From Rhabdophis nuchalis (lineage: Eukaryota > Chordata > Lepidosauria > Squamata > Natricidae), in assembly GCA_039707465.1 (NCBI GenBank), contig CM077651.1, positions 20,270,519 to 20,334,518 on the forward strand: DNA of 64,000 nucleotides. The letters run 5' to 3'. The notes beneath the pieces were generated by a model. That model was not told the DNA's origin and did not search any database. It was given only the letters and a program-made list of their open reading frames with translations. Numbering within the stretch: the first letter of the stretch is position 1; every line of letters begins with the position of its first letter. Position numbers and translations under genes: made by a program. This document shows, in pieces, positions 22,315-34,275 of the stretch.

Positions 22315-22822
22315 CTGTATTTTTCAAAGTATAAGACACACCTTTCCCTCCCCCCAAAAAAGAGAGTGAAAATCTGGGTGCATCTTATACACTGTATACA
22401 GCATTTTTGGCGCCCTAAAACCCCGTCCCTGTGCATCCCATTTTTCACAAGAATGGATGTGCAGAGAGTGTGGGGGGCCTGCAAAGTGTACCTGGGGGCT
22501 GGGGAGAGCAAAAATGAGCAAAAACCAGGCCATTTTTGCCCGTTTCCCCTCCCCCAGCCCCCAGAAGCACTCTACAAGCCTCCCAAAGCCTATGCGTGCC
22601 CTGGGTTTTTGTTTTTTTTAATGGGCTGGGTTTTGCTCATTTTTGCTCTCCCCCCAGCCCCCAGGAGCACTTTGCAGGCCTCTCAAATTCTCTGCACATC
22701 CTGTTTTTCACAAAAAAATGAGGCATGCCGAAGGTTTGGGAGGCCTACAGAATACACATTTTTTAAAAAATTTACCTCTTCAAAATCTCAATGTGTCTTA
22801 TACTCCAGTCTGAAAAATACAA
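22315..22822. mobile_element. TA-target MITE (GTATAAGACAC type)
   Basis: A 508-bp element flanked by TA. The left end is CTGTATTTTTCAAAGTATAA and the reversed right end TTGTATTTTTCAGACTGGAG followed by TATAAGACAC. The GC-rich middle contains a roughly 150-bp direct duplication (CCCCCAGCCCCCAGAAGCAC and CCCCCAGCCCCCAGGAGCAC). A 257-codon frame across it is fortuitous. Confidence 0.7.
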
Positions 22823-23631
22823 TATGTCAAAATCATGCTATAAATCTTCAAATGCAAGTCAGAAAATTATTTGCAAATGCAAAACCATGTAGTCATGTAA
22901 ATTTGAGGGGAGGAAAACAAAAAAACAAACAAAAAAAACCACAAGGCACATTTAAAAAAAAAAGATCCTTAAACGCAGAAGAGCAATTCATAGACCATAG
23001 AACATTGACAACTTCATTGAGAGGCTAAATTTAAATGCACTTGGCTGGCATTTACTTGGTAGTTAAAAGGCATTTGGTGATTAAGCCAATGGCAGGGAAA
23101 AATTTGCATTCCCAATTATGTCCATCTCCAGTGATATGAAATGGGTCCTTAAAGGGAGTAAAAGTCACTGTCATCAGCAAGAAAACTAAGGGGGGGGTGG
23201 AGAGGGAAGCTGACTTAAAATATTGCATAGAAGGAATGACTTTGGTGGCTCTGGAATGGCGTCTCCTCTTGCTTCGTGTTCTCCTTGCCCTTTCTGCTGC
23301 AGTTCCTGGCATCTATTATTATTATTGCTATACTTCCTCAGAAATTGTCAAATTATACTGAATCACTCTCTATTGCTATCTCCAGCTGTAAAATTTAGAC
23401 GGCTTTGAACTCATCTCTGCTAATGAGCCATTGTCTTTGCAAAAGGGTGGTACCAACCTTGTGGCAATTTCTAGTTCTTTGACAGCTGGAGAGGGGCGAA
23501 GAGGCTAAAGGTCAGGTTGGAAACTTCTGTGTAATTAGTGATTTTCCCCTTACTGGAAATTTTTGCAAGGAACGTGTTCACTTTTATGTTCTATCAATCA
23601 TTGCTGATGGTTATTGAGAGAAATGAGTTGA
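22823..23631. other. Sequence with nothing recognised
   Basis: A-rich near 22915-22970, otherwise complex sequence. No domain or element assigned. Confidence 0.5.
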
Positions 23632-23718
23632 CCCTCCCTCCTTCCTCCCTCCCACCCTCCCTCCCTCCTTTCCTTTCCTTTCCTTCCTTCCTTCTTTCCC
23701 TCTCTCCCTCCCTCCCAC
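23632..23718. repeat. (CCTT)/(CCCT)n polypyrimidine tract
   Basis: Degenerate CT-only stretch. Confidence 0.9.
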
Positions 23719-24148
23719 ATACTTCGAGCTGTTTTCCATTTGATTTTCCTAAATAATGGATGTTAATGAGGCATGCTGGGACTTAAAAGCTCTTTTTGGG
23801 GAGAAAAAAAAGTGATGTAGAGATCAAGACTTTGCTTTGGAATAGGTCAGATCCTATTTATTTATTTATTTATTTATTTATTTTGTTTGAATTAAAATAA
23901 TAGTGGCAAAAGAAAAAGGGTAAGCCCAGATGCCATGTAAGAAGTAGCTGCAAGTACACAGGTACTTCACAATATTGCCTGGGTTAATTGTGGTGTAACT
24001 CGTCCACTTACCATTGTAATAAATTGTATCACCAGCAGAAATCCAAAGAATTCAACCTCAAATGTAAAGCAACATGATAAAAATGACATGTCACTAAATT
24101 TACCTGAAAGCAATGCACTCCTAAAATGATGCACACCTAAAAAGAACA
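23719..24148. other. AT-rich sequence with a short (TTTA)n
   Basis: A TATTTATTTATT tract at about 23855-23884; no other feature. Confidence 0.55.
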
Positions 24149-24149
24149 T

Positions 24150-24217
<68 letters not shown>
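24150..24217. repeat. (CA)n then (GA)n microsatellite
   Basis: About eight CA units pass into about 26 GA units. Confidence 0.95.
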
Positions 24218-24218
<1 letters not shown>

Positions 24219-24314
24219 CAAAAGAAACCAAGAAACCAAGAGTGCAAATGTATTTGAAGAAAGGGATCCAGAATCCATGCAAAATTTACACACAGTTCTC
24301 CTTTCAGTCATCTT

Positions 24315-24600
24315 CCTCTTCCTAGCGTATCCCCAGAGATGCAGGGTCTGCTTTTTGGCTCATTGAATGCCACTTCGCTCTGTCAGCTGCCCCCCAGTTG
24401 TCTCTGGGGCGCAGGCCCACAATTTTCATGTCTTTGTGGATGGCGTCTTGCCATCTCTGTTTTGGATGCCCACGAGGTTGCCAGGCATTGACTTCTAGTT
24501 TTTAGGCAATTTTGGCAATGGTGGAAGGTGCTGTTCTCAGGATAGGTCCATACCAGCAGAGTGGGCTTTCTCTCCACCTTCTCTGTTATTGTAACACACA
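24315..24600 (-). pseudogene. RTE-like LINE ORF2 C-terminal remnant
   Basis: Minus-strand remnant. In shifted frames it reads ITEK, ESPLCWYG, LRTAPSTIAKIA, LEVNAWQPRGHPKQRWQDAI, HKDMKIVGLRP and DRAKWHSMSQKADPAS. The RGHPKQRWQD core resembles the basic RGRPxxRW segment at the C-terminus of RTE-type and related ORF2 proteins. Several stops and frameshifts. Bov-B versus another RTE subclade cannot be decided here. Confidence 0.55.
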
Positions 24601-24915
24601 CCTCCTTTCAGTGAATGATCAAATTCACTAGCAGCAAAGCTGGCTGGCAGATTATCTAGTTAGGGACAATTTTCTGGAGGAGGAGAGGTAGATATTTGAG
24701 ATGCTTTCATTAATGAAAACATCAGAAAATCATATCCCACTAAAATGACCCTGCAGGCTATGGAGTGCCATTTGTTCAAATGGCTCCTACTGGAAAATCA
24801 AAGGCAACAGGTTATTTGATATGAAGGGTGTTATAGGTAGTCCTTGGGTTAGAACCCTAAATTGAACCTGTGGGATTTCCATCATGGAACAAAATAACAG
24901 CTAAGCAAAACATCC
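24601..24915. other. Sequence with nothing certain
   Basis: TAGGTAGTCCTTGGGTTAG near 24835 resembles the end of the GGTAGTC family seen at 30.2 and 46.4 kb; the rest is unassigned. Confidence 0.4.
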
Positions 24916-25036
24916 TGAGTCATAAAATAGTGCCTGGATCTGGGACCAGCAACAGGAGGAAGACGATCTGGGACCAGCAACCTATGACTCCTATGAGTCA
25001 TAAACCGGGTCTGGATCTGGGACCAGCAACAGGAGT
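24916..25036. repeat. Partial tandem duplication, 78-bp period
   Basis: TGAGTCATAAA...GGATCTGGGACCAGCAACAGGAG occurs at 24916 and again at 24994, with a third partial GATCTGGGACCAGCAAC at about 24965. Confidence 0.8.
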
Positions 25037-25945
25037 GAAGATCAGCTGAGACAGTGGTGTGGGTGGGAAGTGGCAGGGAAGCCAACAGAGCAATGACCAG
25101 GCTAAAGGAAAAGATGGGGGTGAGACAAGGAGACTGTTGGCGCTTGAGCAAATAAGGGTTCTTAAACAGCACCTTGGATACTACTGGGAGGAAGAAGATG
25201 GTGAAGGAAAGCTTGGGATTGTGATGACAGAGAGAAAACAGGGATAGACAGTGAAGTGTAAGATAGTGAAAACAGCATAGATTAGGGGGTGGGGAATTGG
25301 TGGGCAGTAGAATTGAAACAGAGGCAGTTTGCAAAGGAAAATCGACTACAACCATGGGATGCTGTGATTGCTCATAAATATGGCTCGTTCACAAACCATC
25401 CACATTTGGATAATGCATTGAGGATGTGTAACAACCAGAAATTTGAAAATTTGAGGCATAATTAAATTTTGGATGGTTGCTGAGAAATTCCTCCATTTGA
25501 ATTTGTTGTTGCTGCTGTTTTTATTATTTGTTTAATTTCAAAGGGGAAAAAAACATACTTTCTTTAAACAAAGGGCATGCTGGCCTTTTCTTTGTTAAAA
25601 AGGAAAGCAACTCCTTAATTTGTTAGTTCTTGTAATCAAGCAAAAAGCTGACAAAAATTACTTGCTACCTATTTTCCATTTTTGTGAAAAATATTGTTGT
25701 CTTTCATATATCTATTTTACGTTATTTTAAGTTACACTGATTCTGCTGTTTTTTTCCGTTTTTAAAACTTGATTTATTTTTGGTGAGAATGGAGTCAAAG
25801 TTAGAGTTTTATTTATCCTTACTCTTATTAAAAAGAAAAGTTAGTGAAAACCTCTGTTTAGAAAAAAAAAAATATTATCTAATAATAGTTTGCAGTGTAG
25901 CAAACATGACTTATATCAAATTGTTGTGACATGATAGCAGTCTTG
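25037..25945. other. Sequence with nothing recognised
   Basis: No element or coding signal supported. Confidence 0.5.
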
Positions 25946-26290
25946 CTGTCAGGGTTCCAACGGATGCCCTAATTAACTCATGAGCCTTGAGCCAAGTTTC
26001 AAAAGAAATCCAGTTATTTATTAGGAGCAACATGTCAGCAACTACCCAAGTGAAGCCAGCTCTGACCCCACATAATTTATGGCTCAACTATGACCCTCTT
26101 CCCCCATTCCTCCCAGAGTGTGTCATAAATCACATTCTCCAACAAGGCACTTTCACGGGCTGTAAAAAACACTTCTCAGACTAGCTCCTGTAATACGAAA
26201 TCCAACCTTGAGGAAGGTATGCATGGAGTGTGCTTCTGAACATGGCTACTGAGCTGCTTCATCAATTCTCCCCCTCCTGCCCATGGCAAC
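25946..26290 (-). mobile_element. Possible solo LTR
   Basis: The left edge TGTCAGGGTTCCAA reversed gives TTGGAACCCTGACA, a CA-ending LTR-like 3' terminus. TTTATT near 26015 reversed gives AATAAA. No TATA box, primer-binding site or flanking duplication could be fixed, so the extent is approximate. Confidence 0.3.
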
Positions 26291-26307
26291 TCAAGAGCAG
26301 ACTATGA

Positions 26308-26640
26308 ATGCTTTACAAGTTGACATATTTGGGGGCTGTCAGAGAGAGGGGAGTTGACTTATTCCCCAAAGCACCTATGAGCAGAACAAGAAATATCAGA
26401 TGGAAACTTATCAAAGAGAGATCCAACCTAGAACTAAGAAGAAATCTATTGATGATGAGAACAATTAACCAGTGGAACAGTTTGCCTTCAGAAGTTGTGG
26501 GTGCTCCATCACTGAAGGCTTTTAAGAGGAAACTGGGCAGCCATTACTCCAGAATGGTATAGGATCTCCTTCTTGAGTTGGGGTTGGACTAGAAGACCTT
26601 CAAGGTTCCTTCCAACTCTATTACTCTCTATTCTGTCACT
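26308..26640 (+). pseudogene. CR1 LINE C-terminus and 3' UTR
   Basis: An open stretch gives RERGVDLFPKAPMSRTRN, LIKERSNLELRRNLLMMR, TINQWNSLPSEVVGAPS and FKRKLGSHYSRMV, the last quarter of the CR1 ORF2 C-terminal domain. Then TAG, the CR1 3' UTR (GGTTGGACTAGAAGACCTTC) and a degraded ATTCTCT-type tail. 5'-truncated and not functional. Confidence 0.9.
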
Positions 26641-27711
26641 GAATTTGCTTCCACTGAATACATGATTATTACAGACTGGCACATAAGCTCTTCTGCTACT
26701 TGAAGAATTAATTTGATGTGGATAAAATAATTACATTGCTGGCAAACCCCACTCAAAGTAGATTTTCATTCAGATTTAAAATGCATCTCTTCCCTGACAT
26801 TTTTCACATCAAATCAGATGAGAAGTGGGTTTGATTGCTAGAGTCCTTGATGGCACTGAATTACCAAGGGCAACTGGCCTTTGATCTGTTCAAAGAAAGA
26901 TGGAAGGAGAAGTGATACTTTTGAAAAAAAAACTTTGGTCTTTCTTTACTTTGAGAAAAATGGTAGATGAACAGAAGTTTTCATAAAATGCAAATTAAAC
27001 ATGGTATTAGAAATAGTTTTGAACTGTTTCATGAGCCAATATTTTTTTTAAAAAAAACTGAAATATGAAAAACCTCTCACTTTCAATCAATACCTAAATT
27101 TAGACCGGAAGAAACTGAAGCCCAAACTTATGTTTTGATTACCTTCCAGAAATCTAGATAAAGGGACACTAATTATCTTTTTCAGGCCTGACCTGAAAAC
27201 TTCTAGAAACTAGAAGATTTGGTTTTTTTAGTTCACCACAAACTCTGGAAAAAAAACCCTGCATTTTTCTTTCCTGGGCCACAAAATTGAACTCTTTTAC
27301 ATGAAGTGTGAGGGCTTTTTCTCTCTGACACTTTTCTTCCTCGTCCTCAAATTTTATTAAAAGTTTTGAAGAGAATATAAAAATAGTACAAACTATTACA
27401 GAACAAAGGAACAAAGAGAGTTAAAGAAGGAAAAAAAGAACAGAAGTGCAGAAGAAAGAAGTAAAATAGATTTTTCTTCCCCTTCTTCAGCAGGACTAAA
27501 TGTCATATTGCTCAGCCTAATGTAAACATTATAGTTCCTTGTCTATTATTTTTTCTTTGTAGAACATCATTGATCAGTTTTGTTTAGTGATTTTGTTTAC
27601 CAAAAGAAAATAATAATAATAATAATTCACTTGTCCGGCAGAGATCTGAAAATATTATTTTAAACAGCCTACTCACACGTTTTTCAAGTATGTTGGTTTT
27701 TTCTGAAATGC
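26641..27711. other. AT-rich sequence, nothing recognised
   Basis: No element hallmark. TAATAATAATAATAATTC near 27610 is a short ATA repeat. Confidence 0.5.
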
Positions 27712-27732
27712 TTTATAATTATCTACTCTTTG

Positions 27733-28288
27733 TTTTTTGTTTTTTATAACAATAATTTTATTGGTTTTACAAATTTTTAAAGGGAAAATGGGTATATAGG
27801 ATATACATAGAAATATTTTAGGGCTTTCATGTCGGAGGTGGTGGCCGCCTCCGAGACTTCATACAAATTTTTTCAATATAAGGTGGAAAGAGATACATAC
27901 ATGTCATATCATAAATTTGATGCAATCAATCATTTGTTTCTATTAGCATCCGTTAGGAATTACAATGTATAAAAGAAAAAACCATTTTTGTGATCTGAGT
28001 CGTTTTGCTATTGTGTCTTCTTCTTCCTTCCCACCAGTGGGCGGAGTCATGGCCCCTCCCGTTTCCCCATTTTTATCCTCCAGAATTGAGGAATGTTTTT
28101 TAAGAAAGGCTGCTGCCTCATCGACTGTTTTGATTTTTATTCTTCCCCCCTCCCAGAACACCAACATTCCTTCAGGCATTGACTATTTGAACCACACCCC
28201 TTTTTTATACAACTTTTTGGATAAGAAGGAATATTTCCTTCTAATCTCACGAATCTTTTTCGGGATCTGCTTCAAAATAGCAATTTCT
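27733..28288 (-). pseudogene. L1 ORF1-only retroposed fragment (HAL1-like)
   Basis: A 556-bp minus-strand insertion between two identical 21-bp target duplications (27712-27732 and 28289-28309), the size made by L1-type target-primed reverse transcription. From the right it reads EIAILKQIPKKIREIRRKYS, then SKKLYKKGVWFK, a stop, MPEGMLVFWEGGRIKIKTVD and EAAAFLKKHSSIL. That order (IPKxIRxxRRxY, then PEGMLVFWEGxRIKIKT) fits the C-terminal domain of an L1 ORF1 protein, the RNA-binding chaperone of the L1 particle. It is followed directly by a 3' UTR with AATAAAATTATTG and an A-rich tail (TTTTTTGTTTTTT on the plus strand), with no ORF2. The 5' end is truncated and there is one in-frame stop. Confidence 0.7.
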
Positions 28289-28374
28289 TTTATAATTATC
28301 TACTCTTTGGAACAATGCATTTTTCTTTGAAACAAAAACTAAAAATACCTTTGATGGAAGGAACTATTATTTGA

Positions 28375-29035
28375 GAAATCTACCCTACCTACCAGTGGAT
28401 GATACAACAGTAATGGACCTTATTCAGGATGACAATGAAGGTGCTTACCGCAAGGAGATAGAGAAGGGTTTGGTGAACTGGTGTAACAAAAGTAATCTTG
28501 TTTTAAATGTAGGAAGACATAAAGAGATCATTGTCAATTTCAGAAAAGGCACAGCGACACACCTCTGTGTATTAATGATTCACCTGTGGAGGTGGTTAGC
28601 CGCATCAAGTTTCTAGGTATGCAGCTAATGAGCAGACTAGCTTGGTCACTCAACAGTGAAACATGGGTGAAGCGGTCATAGCAGCACCTGCATTTTCTGT
28701 GTCGCATGATAAAACTACATTTCCTTCCCTTGTCCTTACCAATTTCTATACAGGGACAATCAAGGGCATCCTGTCATATTGTATTATTGTCTGGTTTGGA
28801 AGCATTACTACTTCATATAGGAAAGTGTTGCAGAAAGTGGTGAGGATGGCAGAAATGATTATTGGTAGTTCAATTCCTTCTATTCAGGACATAGCATATA
28901 AGCTTGAGCAGGGTGCACATTACTGTCTGGGATGCTACACATCCTCTTCATGACCTATTTACCTTGTTAGCTTCGTGGTACCCAAAGCAGAACATCTGGA
29001 TTCAGTCAGTTTTGTTCCATATAGCATTAGCCATA

Positions 29036-29038
<3 letters not shown>
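28375..29038 (+). pseudogene. Rex1/L2-like LINE reverse transcriptase remnant
   Basis: Plus-strand remnant starting at the catalytic box: VDDTTVMDLIQDDNEGAYRK stands for (F/Y)ADDT. It continues EIEKGLVNWCNKSNLVLNV, KEIIVNFRK, then after frameshifts VEVVSRIKFLGMQL, SLNSET, LTNFYTGTIKGILSYCIIVW, FGSITTSYRKVLQKVVRMAE, MIIGSSIPSIQDIAYK and FVPYSI. This is the palm-thumb-C-terminal order of CR1-group reverse transcriptases (Rex1 or L2 type). At least two frameshifts. The 3' UTR is missing; homology ends at the TC microsatellite. Confidence 0.7.
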
Positions 29039-29104
<66 letters not shown>

Positions 29105-29107
29105 TGT
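29039..29107. repeat. (TC)n then (TG)n microsatellite
   Basis: About 24 TC units followed by about 10 TG units. Confidence 0.95.
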
Positions 29108-29403
29108 AAATGTGTATTATGTATGTGTATGGGTTGATATATACTTTGTTTTAAGAGCAGGCAGCAGAATTTTTAATATGTGCTCACAGTAAAAATTAAC
29201 AATAAAAATTATCATATCTATCCCATCCTGCTTTCAGTTGTGGTTTACAAAGGCCATAAGCTAGTAGAACAGTAGACACTGTCTTTAATTGCATTCCAGT
29301 AATTAACATTTTTGGCACATATTTTTTAAACATGCATAATATTATTGGAAATCTTCAGGTTATGTTCTTGCCCAACCTTCCTTTAAACTAGCAGCTGTCA
29401 CTA
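29108..29403. other. Spacer, nothing recognised
   Basis: AT-rich. Confidence 0.5.
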
Positions 29404-29572
29404 TGCAGCAATTACCAACTAGAGGTCCACAAGAAAAGTTTCGTGGTCCGCAGAAAAATTATTTGCTTTTTTATATTGTACTAAACACTATTTATCTTTA
29501 AAAAATATATATTAGTGATCTGTGGGATTTAAAATTAGTGGTTCCTGAGGTTCAAAAGATTGGTGACCCCTG
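29404..29572. mobile_element. Old hAT-like MITE remnant
   Basis: Left CAGCAATTACCAACTAGAGG and right AGATTGGTGACCCCTG are degenerate inverted ends around a GGTCCxCAG / CTGTGGGA core. No clear target duplication. Confidence 0.45.
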
Positions 29573-30234
29573 CTATATAGCATTCCAATGTATTGTATAA
29601 ATGCATTAATTATTACGTAACGAAGAAGTGTTACTTTTTTATTCCTCATCTAAGTATAAAATTCAATATTAATGTTTGGGGAACATCAAACGCAAGCGAA
29701 AACTCTGGATAGTACAAGATTCTTACCAATGGTTATCATCTAAGATGCTTTTCTTCTTTTCATTCCTAGAGTGCAGAAGACCACTTTGAAGAATTTTCTG
29801 AAATGATGTTCACCATATCCATGCATGCACACAGATGGGGGTGGGAATGGGAACATGTATGTCTAAGTATGGAGTGGGGGTGGAGGCGCTCCACTCCATT
29901 AAATATCTTGGAAAGGAAGCCAAGAAGTGGTCAGGTAATGAACAGATGTGCTAAAATGACCGGTTGCTGGGACAAAAGGAGAAAAGAATGAAAAAAGGGA
30001 AAATAGAAGATAGACAAGAGGATAATCAACAGCATTGGTTGGATATACAGTAATTACAGTAGTGATGAGGGCACTGTAGGATACCCTGAAAGATGTGTTA
30101 AGACTGTTGTGAGAAAATTGATTATGGTGTATGGTTGCTAATAGTTGACTTGATGGTACATCACCAATCAATCAAATTATATACATTTATTATATCATCA
30201 ATGTCTAATAGTGGAAATAAGTAGAATTCAGTGA
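29573..30234. other. Sequence with nothing recognised
   Basis: No element or coding signal supported. Confidence 0.5.
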
Positions 30235-30571
30235 ACAGGTAGAATTCAACTCACTGTCACAATTGAGCCCAAAACTTCTGTTGCTAAATAAGAGAGTGAG
30301 TTTGGCCCCATTTTACAAACTTTCTTGCTACAGATATTAAATGAATCACTGCAGTTGTTAAGTTAGTAATGCTGTTGTTAAGTGAATCTGGCTTCTCCAT
30401 TGTTTTTGCTTGTGAAAAGGTCATAAAAGATTATCACATGACCCCCGGGACACTACAGCAGTCATAAATATGAGTCAGTCGGTCATAAGTGTGAAAAATA
30501 AGTTACTTTTTGCATTGTAACTTTGAATGTTCACTAAATCAACCGCTGTAAGTGAAGAGACTACCTGAACA
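30235..30571 (+). mobile_element. GGTAGTC-family interspersed repeat (probable DNA transposon)
   Basis: Contains CACAATTGAGCCCAAAACTT, GCAGTTGTTAAGTTAGTAAT and AAGTGAATCTGGCTTC and ends AGTGAAGAGACTACCTG. Same order of blocks as at 46446-46802, whose left end reads CAGGTAG. The CAGGTAGTC / GACTACCTG ends are inverted relative to each other, so a TIR element is likely. The left boundary here is degraded. Confidence 0.5.
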
Positions 30572-30613
30572 GATTTTCTTAACTGATTTGTGATGAATAA
30601 ATATACTGTAACA

Positions 30614-30753
30614 CAGTGTTTCTCAACCTTGGTGACTTTAAGTCTTGTGGACTTCAATTCCCAGAATTGAAGCTGGGAATTCCTACAGCTGGCTGGGGAA
30701 TTCTGGGAGTTGAAGTCCACAGAACTTAAAGTCGCCAAGGTTGAGAAACATTG
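30614..30753. mobile_element. Fold-back hAT-like MITE
   Basis: A 140-bp near-palindrome: CAGTGTTTCTCAACCTTGG to the left, CCAAGGTTGAGAAACATTG to the right, with GTGGACTTCAATTCCCAG facing CTGGGAGTTGAAGTCCAC. No clear target duplication. Confidence 0.7.
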
Positions 30754-30879
30754 CTAGTGTAATATAATAGAAAATAGACATCACATGATAGAAATGCTTT
30801 ACAAATATGCATTCTTCAGATAAATCTAAAGGAACATATTTACTTATGATATATGATTCTGTGAATAAATACATATTTG
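30754..30879. other. Short spacer
   Basis: Nothing recognised. Confidence 0.5.
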
Positions 30880-31375
30880 CATTCAGTTTTGGTCGCCATG
30901 ATGTAGAAAAGATGTGGAGATTCTAGAAAGAGTGCAGAGAAGAGCAACAAAGATGATTAGGGGACTGGAAACTAAAACATATGAAGAACGGTTGCAGGAA
31001 CTGGGTATGTCTAGTTTAATAAAAAGAAGGACTAGGGGAGACATGATAGCAGTCTTCCAATATCTCAGGGGTTGCCACAAAGAAGAGGGAGTCAAACTAT
31101 TCTCCAAGGCACCTGAGGGTAGAATAAGAAGCAATGGGTGGAAACTAATTAAGGAGAGAAGGAACTTAGAACTGAGGAGAAATTTCCTGACAGTTAGAAC
31201 AATTAATCAGTGGAACAGCTTGCCTCCAGAAGTTGTGAATGCCCCAACACTGCAAGCCTTCAAGAAGATGTTGGATAGCCATTTGTCTGAAACGGTATAG
31301 GGTTTTCTGACTAGGCAGGGGGTTGGACTAGAAGACCTCCAAGGTCTCTTCCAGCTCTGCTATTGTATTGTATTT
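30880..31375 (+). pseudogene. CR1 LINE C-terminus and 3' UTR, best-preserved copy
   Basis: The cleanest CR1 coding end in the window. From 30914: MEILERVQRRATKMIRGLE, YEERLQELGMSSLIKRRTRG, DMIAVFQYLRGCHKEEGVKL, FSKAPEGRIRSNGWKLIKER, RNLELRRNFLTVRTINQWNS and LPPEVVNAPTLQAFKKMLDS, ending HLSETV and TAG at 31298-31300. This is the whole C-terminal region after the reverse transcriptase palm. The 3' UTR has GGGGGTTGGACTAGAAGACC and a TATTGTATTGTATT tail. It is 5'-truncated (VWSP..K sequence just upstream is decayed), so it cannot move. Low divergence suggests a fairly recent insertion. Confidence 0.92.
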
Positions 31376-32085
31376 CAAAATTCCCAAATAGGATTTTTTT
31401 CAATTTTTTAAAATTAATTTTCTGTTTCAAAAATTGAAAATATCTATTTAAACAGAGTAAATTAAACATTAGAAATAATCCATTCAGCTGAAGACAACCT
31501 AAGTAGGGATGTTTCTTTGTTCGTCTCTTCATTACTTTTTTAAAAAGTGACAACAACAGCATGCCTTTAAAACAAATAAAGATACTTTCCAAATGTTTAT
31601 TGTCTTGATGCTGTAGAAAAGCTGAATCTATTTCCAAACCTTTTGGTCCTTGTAGAGAACTAAATGATAGCAGAAATTGCAATTTGGAAACAATATATAG
31701 TCTCACTGGCGATATCTGACAGTAATGTTACAGATGTTTTGAAGAGTTCAAGAGACTAGAAATGATTATTTTTCTTACTATATTAACAGAGGCAAAGAGA
31801 AAAAGAAGGAAGGAGGAAAAAATGGAATATTTAAAGCATCATTATTAAAATGTTCTTGTTGGAAAGCAATCAAATGAAATAACTCATTTTAATCCATCTT
31901 GAAGGACTGATATGCAAGCCTAGTCAACAAAAAAATAATGACTTCAGAGGAAGTACTAAATATGCTCAGCTTAAATTATTTCAACTTCTTCCTGGTTAAC
32001 TGTTCATGGATTCATCGATCTTGAAATCTAGACTCACCAGCAAGTTAGGTGACTTTTAGGTGACTCTTTTTAACACGGGTTAAAC
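31376..32085. other. AT-rich sequence, nothing recognised
   Basis: No element hallmark recognised. Confidence 0.5.
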
Positions 32086-32222
32086 TATTTCATTGTTGTT
32101 TTAAATTTTGTAGATTTTTATTGTTTGTATTTTTGGATTTTAAGTTCCTGTGCGCCCCCCTGAGTTCCTTTGTGGGACATAGGGCGGGATAGAAATTTAA
32201 TAAAAGTTAAAGTTAAAGTTAC
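32086..32222 (+). mobile_element. L2-like LINE 3' UTR fragment
   Basis: AT-rich 3' UTR, then the hairpin GCGCCCCCCTGAGTTCC / GGGCGGGATAGAAATTT and a short TTAAAG tail repeat. No coding part. Confidence 0.7.
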
Positions 32223-32274
32223 TGTTCAAATGTTCTTAATGAACTAATAATCACAACCAGTTAATGGTATAAAT

Positions 32275-32665
32275 CTGTCGAGATTCTCAGTCATCCAGGT
32301 CATGGTTGTCCCCAAAGATGCTTTTTCAGGAGACAAATGGACTTTTTTGCTTTCAGGAGACAAAAAAGTCCATTTGTCTCCTGAAAAAGCACCTTTTTCA
32401 GGAGACATTTTGCTTCTCATCAAAGAAGCTTCTTCAGCTCTGACTGGAGGGTGGGGAAATGGAAGGATTTATATTCCTTGCAGACAACTGGTAATCTGCA
32501 TCCTTTTAGTGGGTCACTGAAGCCCTTGGAGGTTTATCGTTGTTCTCAGGATCATCTTGAGTAGCACTTCTGATTCCTGTAGTCTGCAATTTTTCCTCTG
32601 GACTACAGGAAGCAGGAGAACTATTCAGGTGACCTTCAGGACACAGATAAACCTCCAAGTCCTAA
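32275..32665. mobile_element. Interspersed repeat, possibly Penelope-type
   Basis: Shares AGATTCTCAGTCATCCAGG, TCATGGTTGTCC, GCAATTTTTCCTCTGGA and ACACAGATAAACCTCCAAG with the copy at 44405-44718, plus GAAGCTTCTTCAGCTCTGAC. Segment order differs between the two. I associate these motifs with Penelope-like element ends, from memory only. Contains the perfect hairpin at 32320-32390. Confidence 0.4.
32320..32390. repeat. Perfect 30-bp inverted repeat with 11-nt loop
   Basis: Bases 32320-32349 are the exact reverse complement of 32361-32390; the loop is CTTTCAGGAGA. A further direct copy of CTTTTTCAGGAGACA follows at about 32393. Confidence 0.97.
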
Positions 32666-32772
32666 ATTCCTAAATTTCACTCTTCTGTTGAAAATACAAC
32701 CTTTTTACTGCTTTTTCTTAACCCCCCTCCCAAATAAAATCAGGGATTTATCTCAACTCATTTAATCAGTAC
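32666..32772. other. Short spacer
   Basis: Nothing recognised. Confidence 0.5.
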
Positions 32773-32999
32773 AAGTAGTCTTCATTTAGTAACTGCCTTG
32801 TTTAGTGACCCTCGGCAGTTGAGATGGGATGAAGGAGAAAGATGGAAGGATTTTCAGCCAATCTTCACATTTACATCTTTACTGGCCTGTGAAGTGAAAG
32901 AAAGCTGAAGTATATTTGTAAACACGGTTTATGGAAAAAATGCTTGGCTTAACAACCCAATTGCTAGTTCTCTTTGTGGCTTCTAAGTGAGAAGTACTT
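32773..32999. mobile_element. Short TIR element (CAAGTAGTC type)
   Basis: CAAGTAGTCTTCATTTAG at the left against CAAGTACTTCTCACTTAG (reversed right end) gives 13 of 18 matches. Probably a deletion derivative of the GGTAGTC family. No duplication of the target fixed. Confidence 0.5.
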
Positions 33000-34116
<1,117 letters not shown>

Positions 34117-34203
34117 GCACCATCATCGTCGTCATCATCATCATCATCAGCATCATCATCATCAGCATCAGCATCAGCATCATCATCATCATCGTCATCA
34201 TCT
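34117..34203. repeat. (ATC)n / (ATCGTC) microsatellite
   Basis: About 29 trinucleotide units, mostly CATCAT with GTC and AGC interruptions. Confidence 0.95.
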
Positions 34204-34275
34204 CACTGTAATGAATGTCAAATAAAATACTATTACTAGTGTGATTTCAGAACAATACCTGTAACATTTATGACG
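34204..34275. other. Short spacer
   Basis: Nothing recognised. Confidence 0.5.

Noticed and set aside
22255..23028. 257-codon open frame, the longest in the window
   Set aside because: It lies mostly inside the TA-target MITE, includes its direct duplication and A-rich flank, and shows no domain.
24882..25355. 157-codon minus-strand frame
   Set aside because: Low complexity (Ser/Leu/Pro), crosses a partial tandem duplication, no domain.
32400..32450. Possible hammerhead ribozyme (reverse strand has TTTGATGAGAAGCAAAATGTC)
   Set aside because: It recalls CUGAUGAG...GAAA, but the core bases are off and the stems are not formed. Too weak to call.
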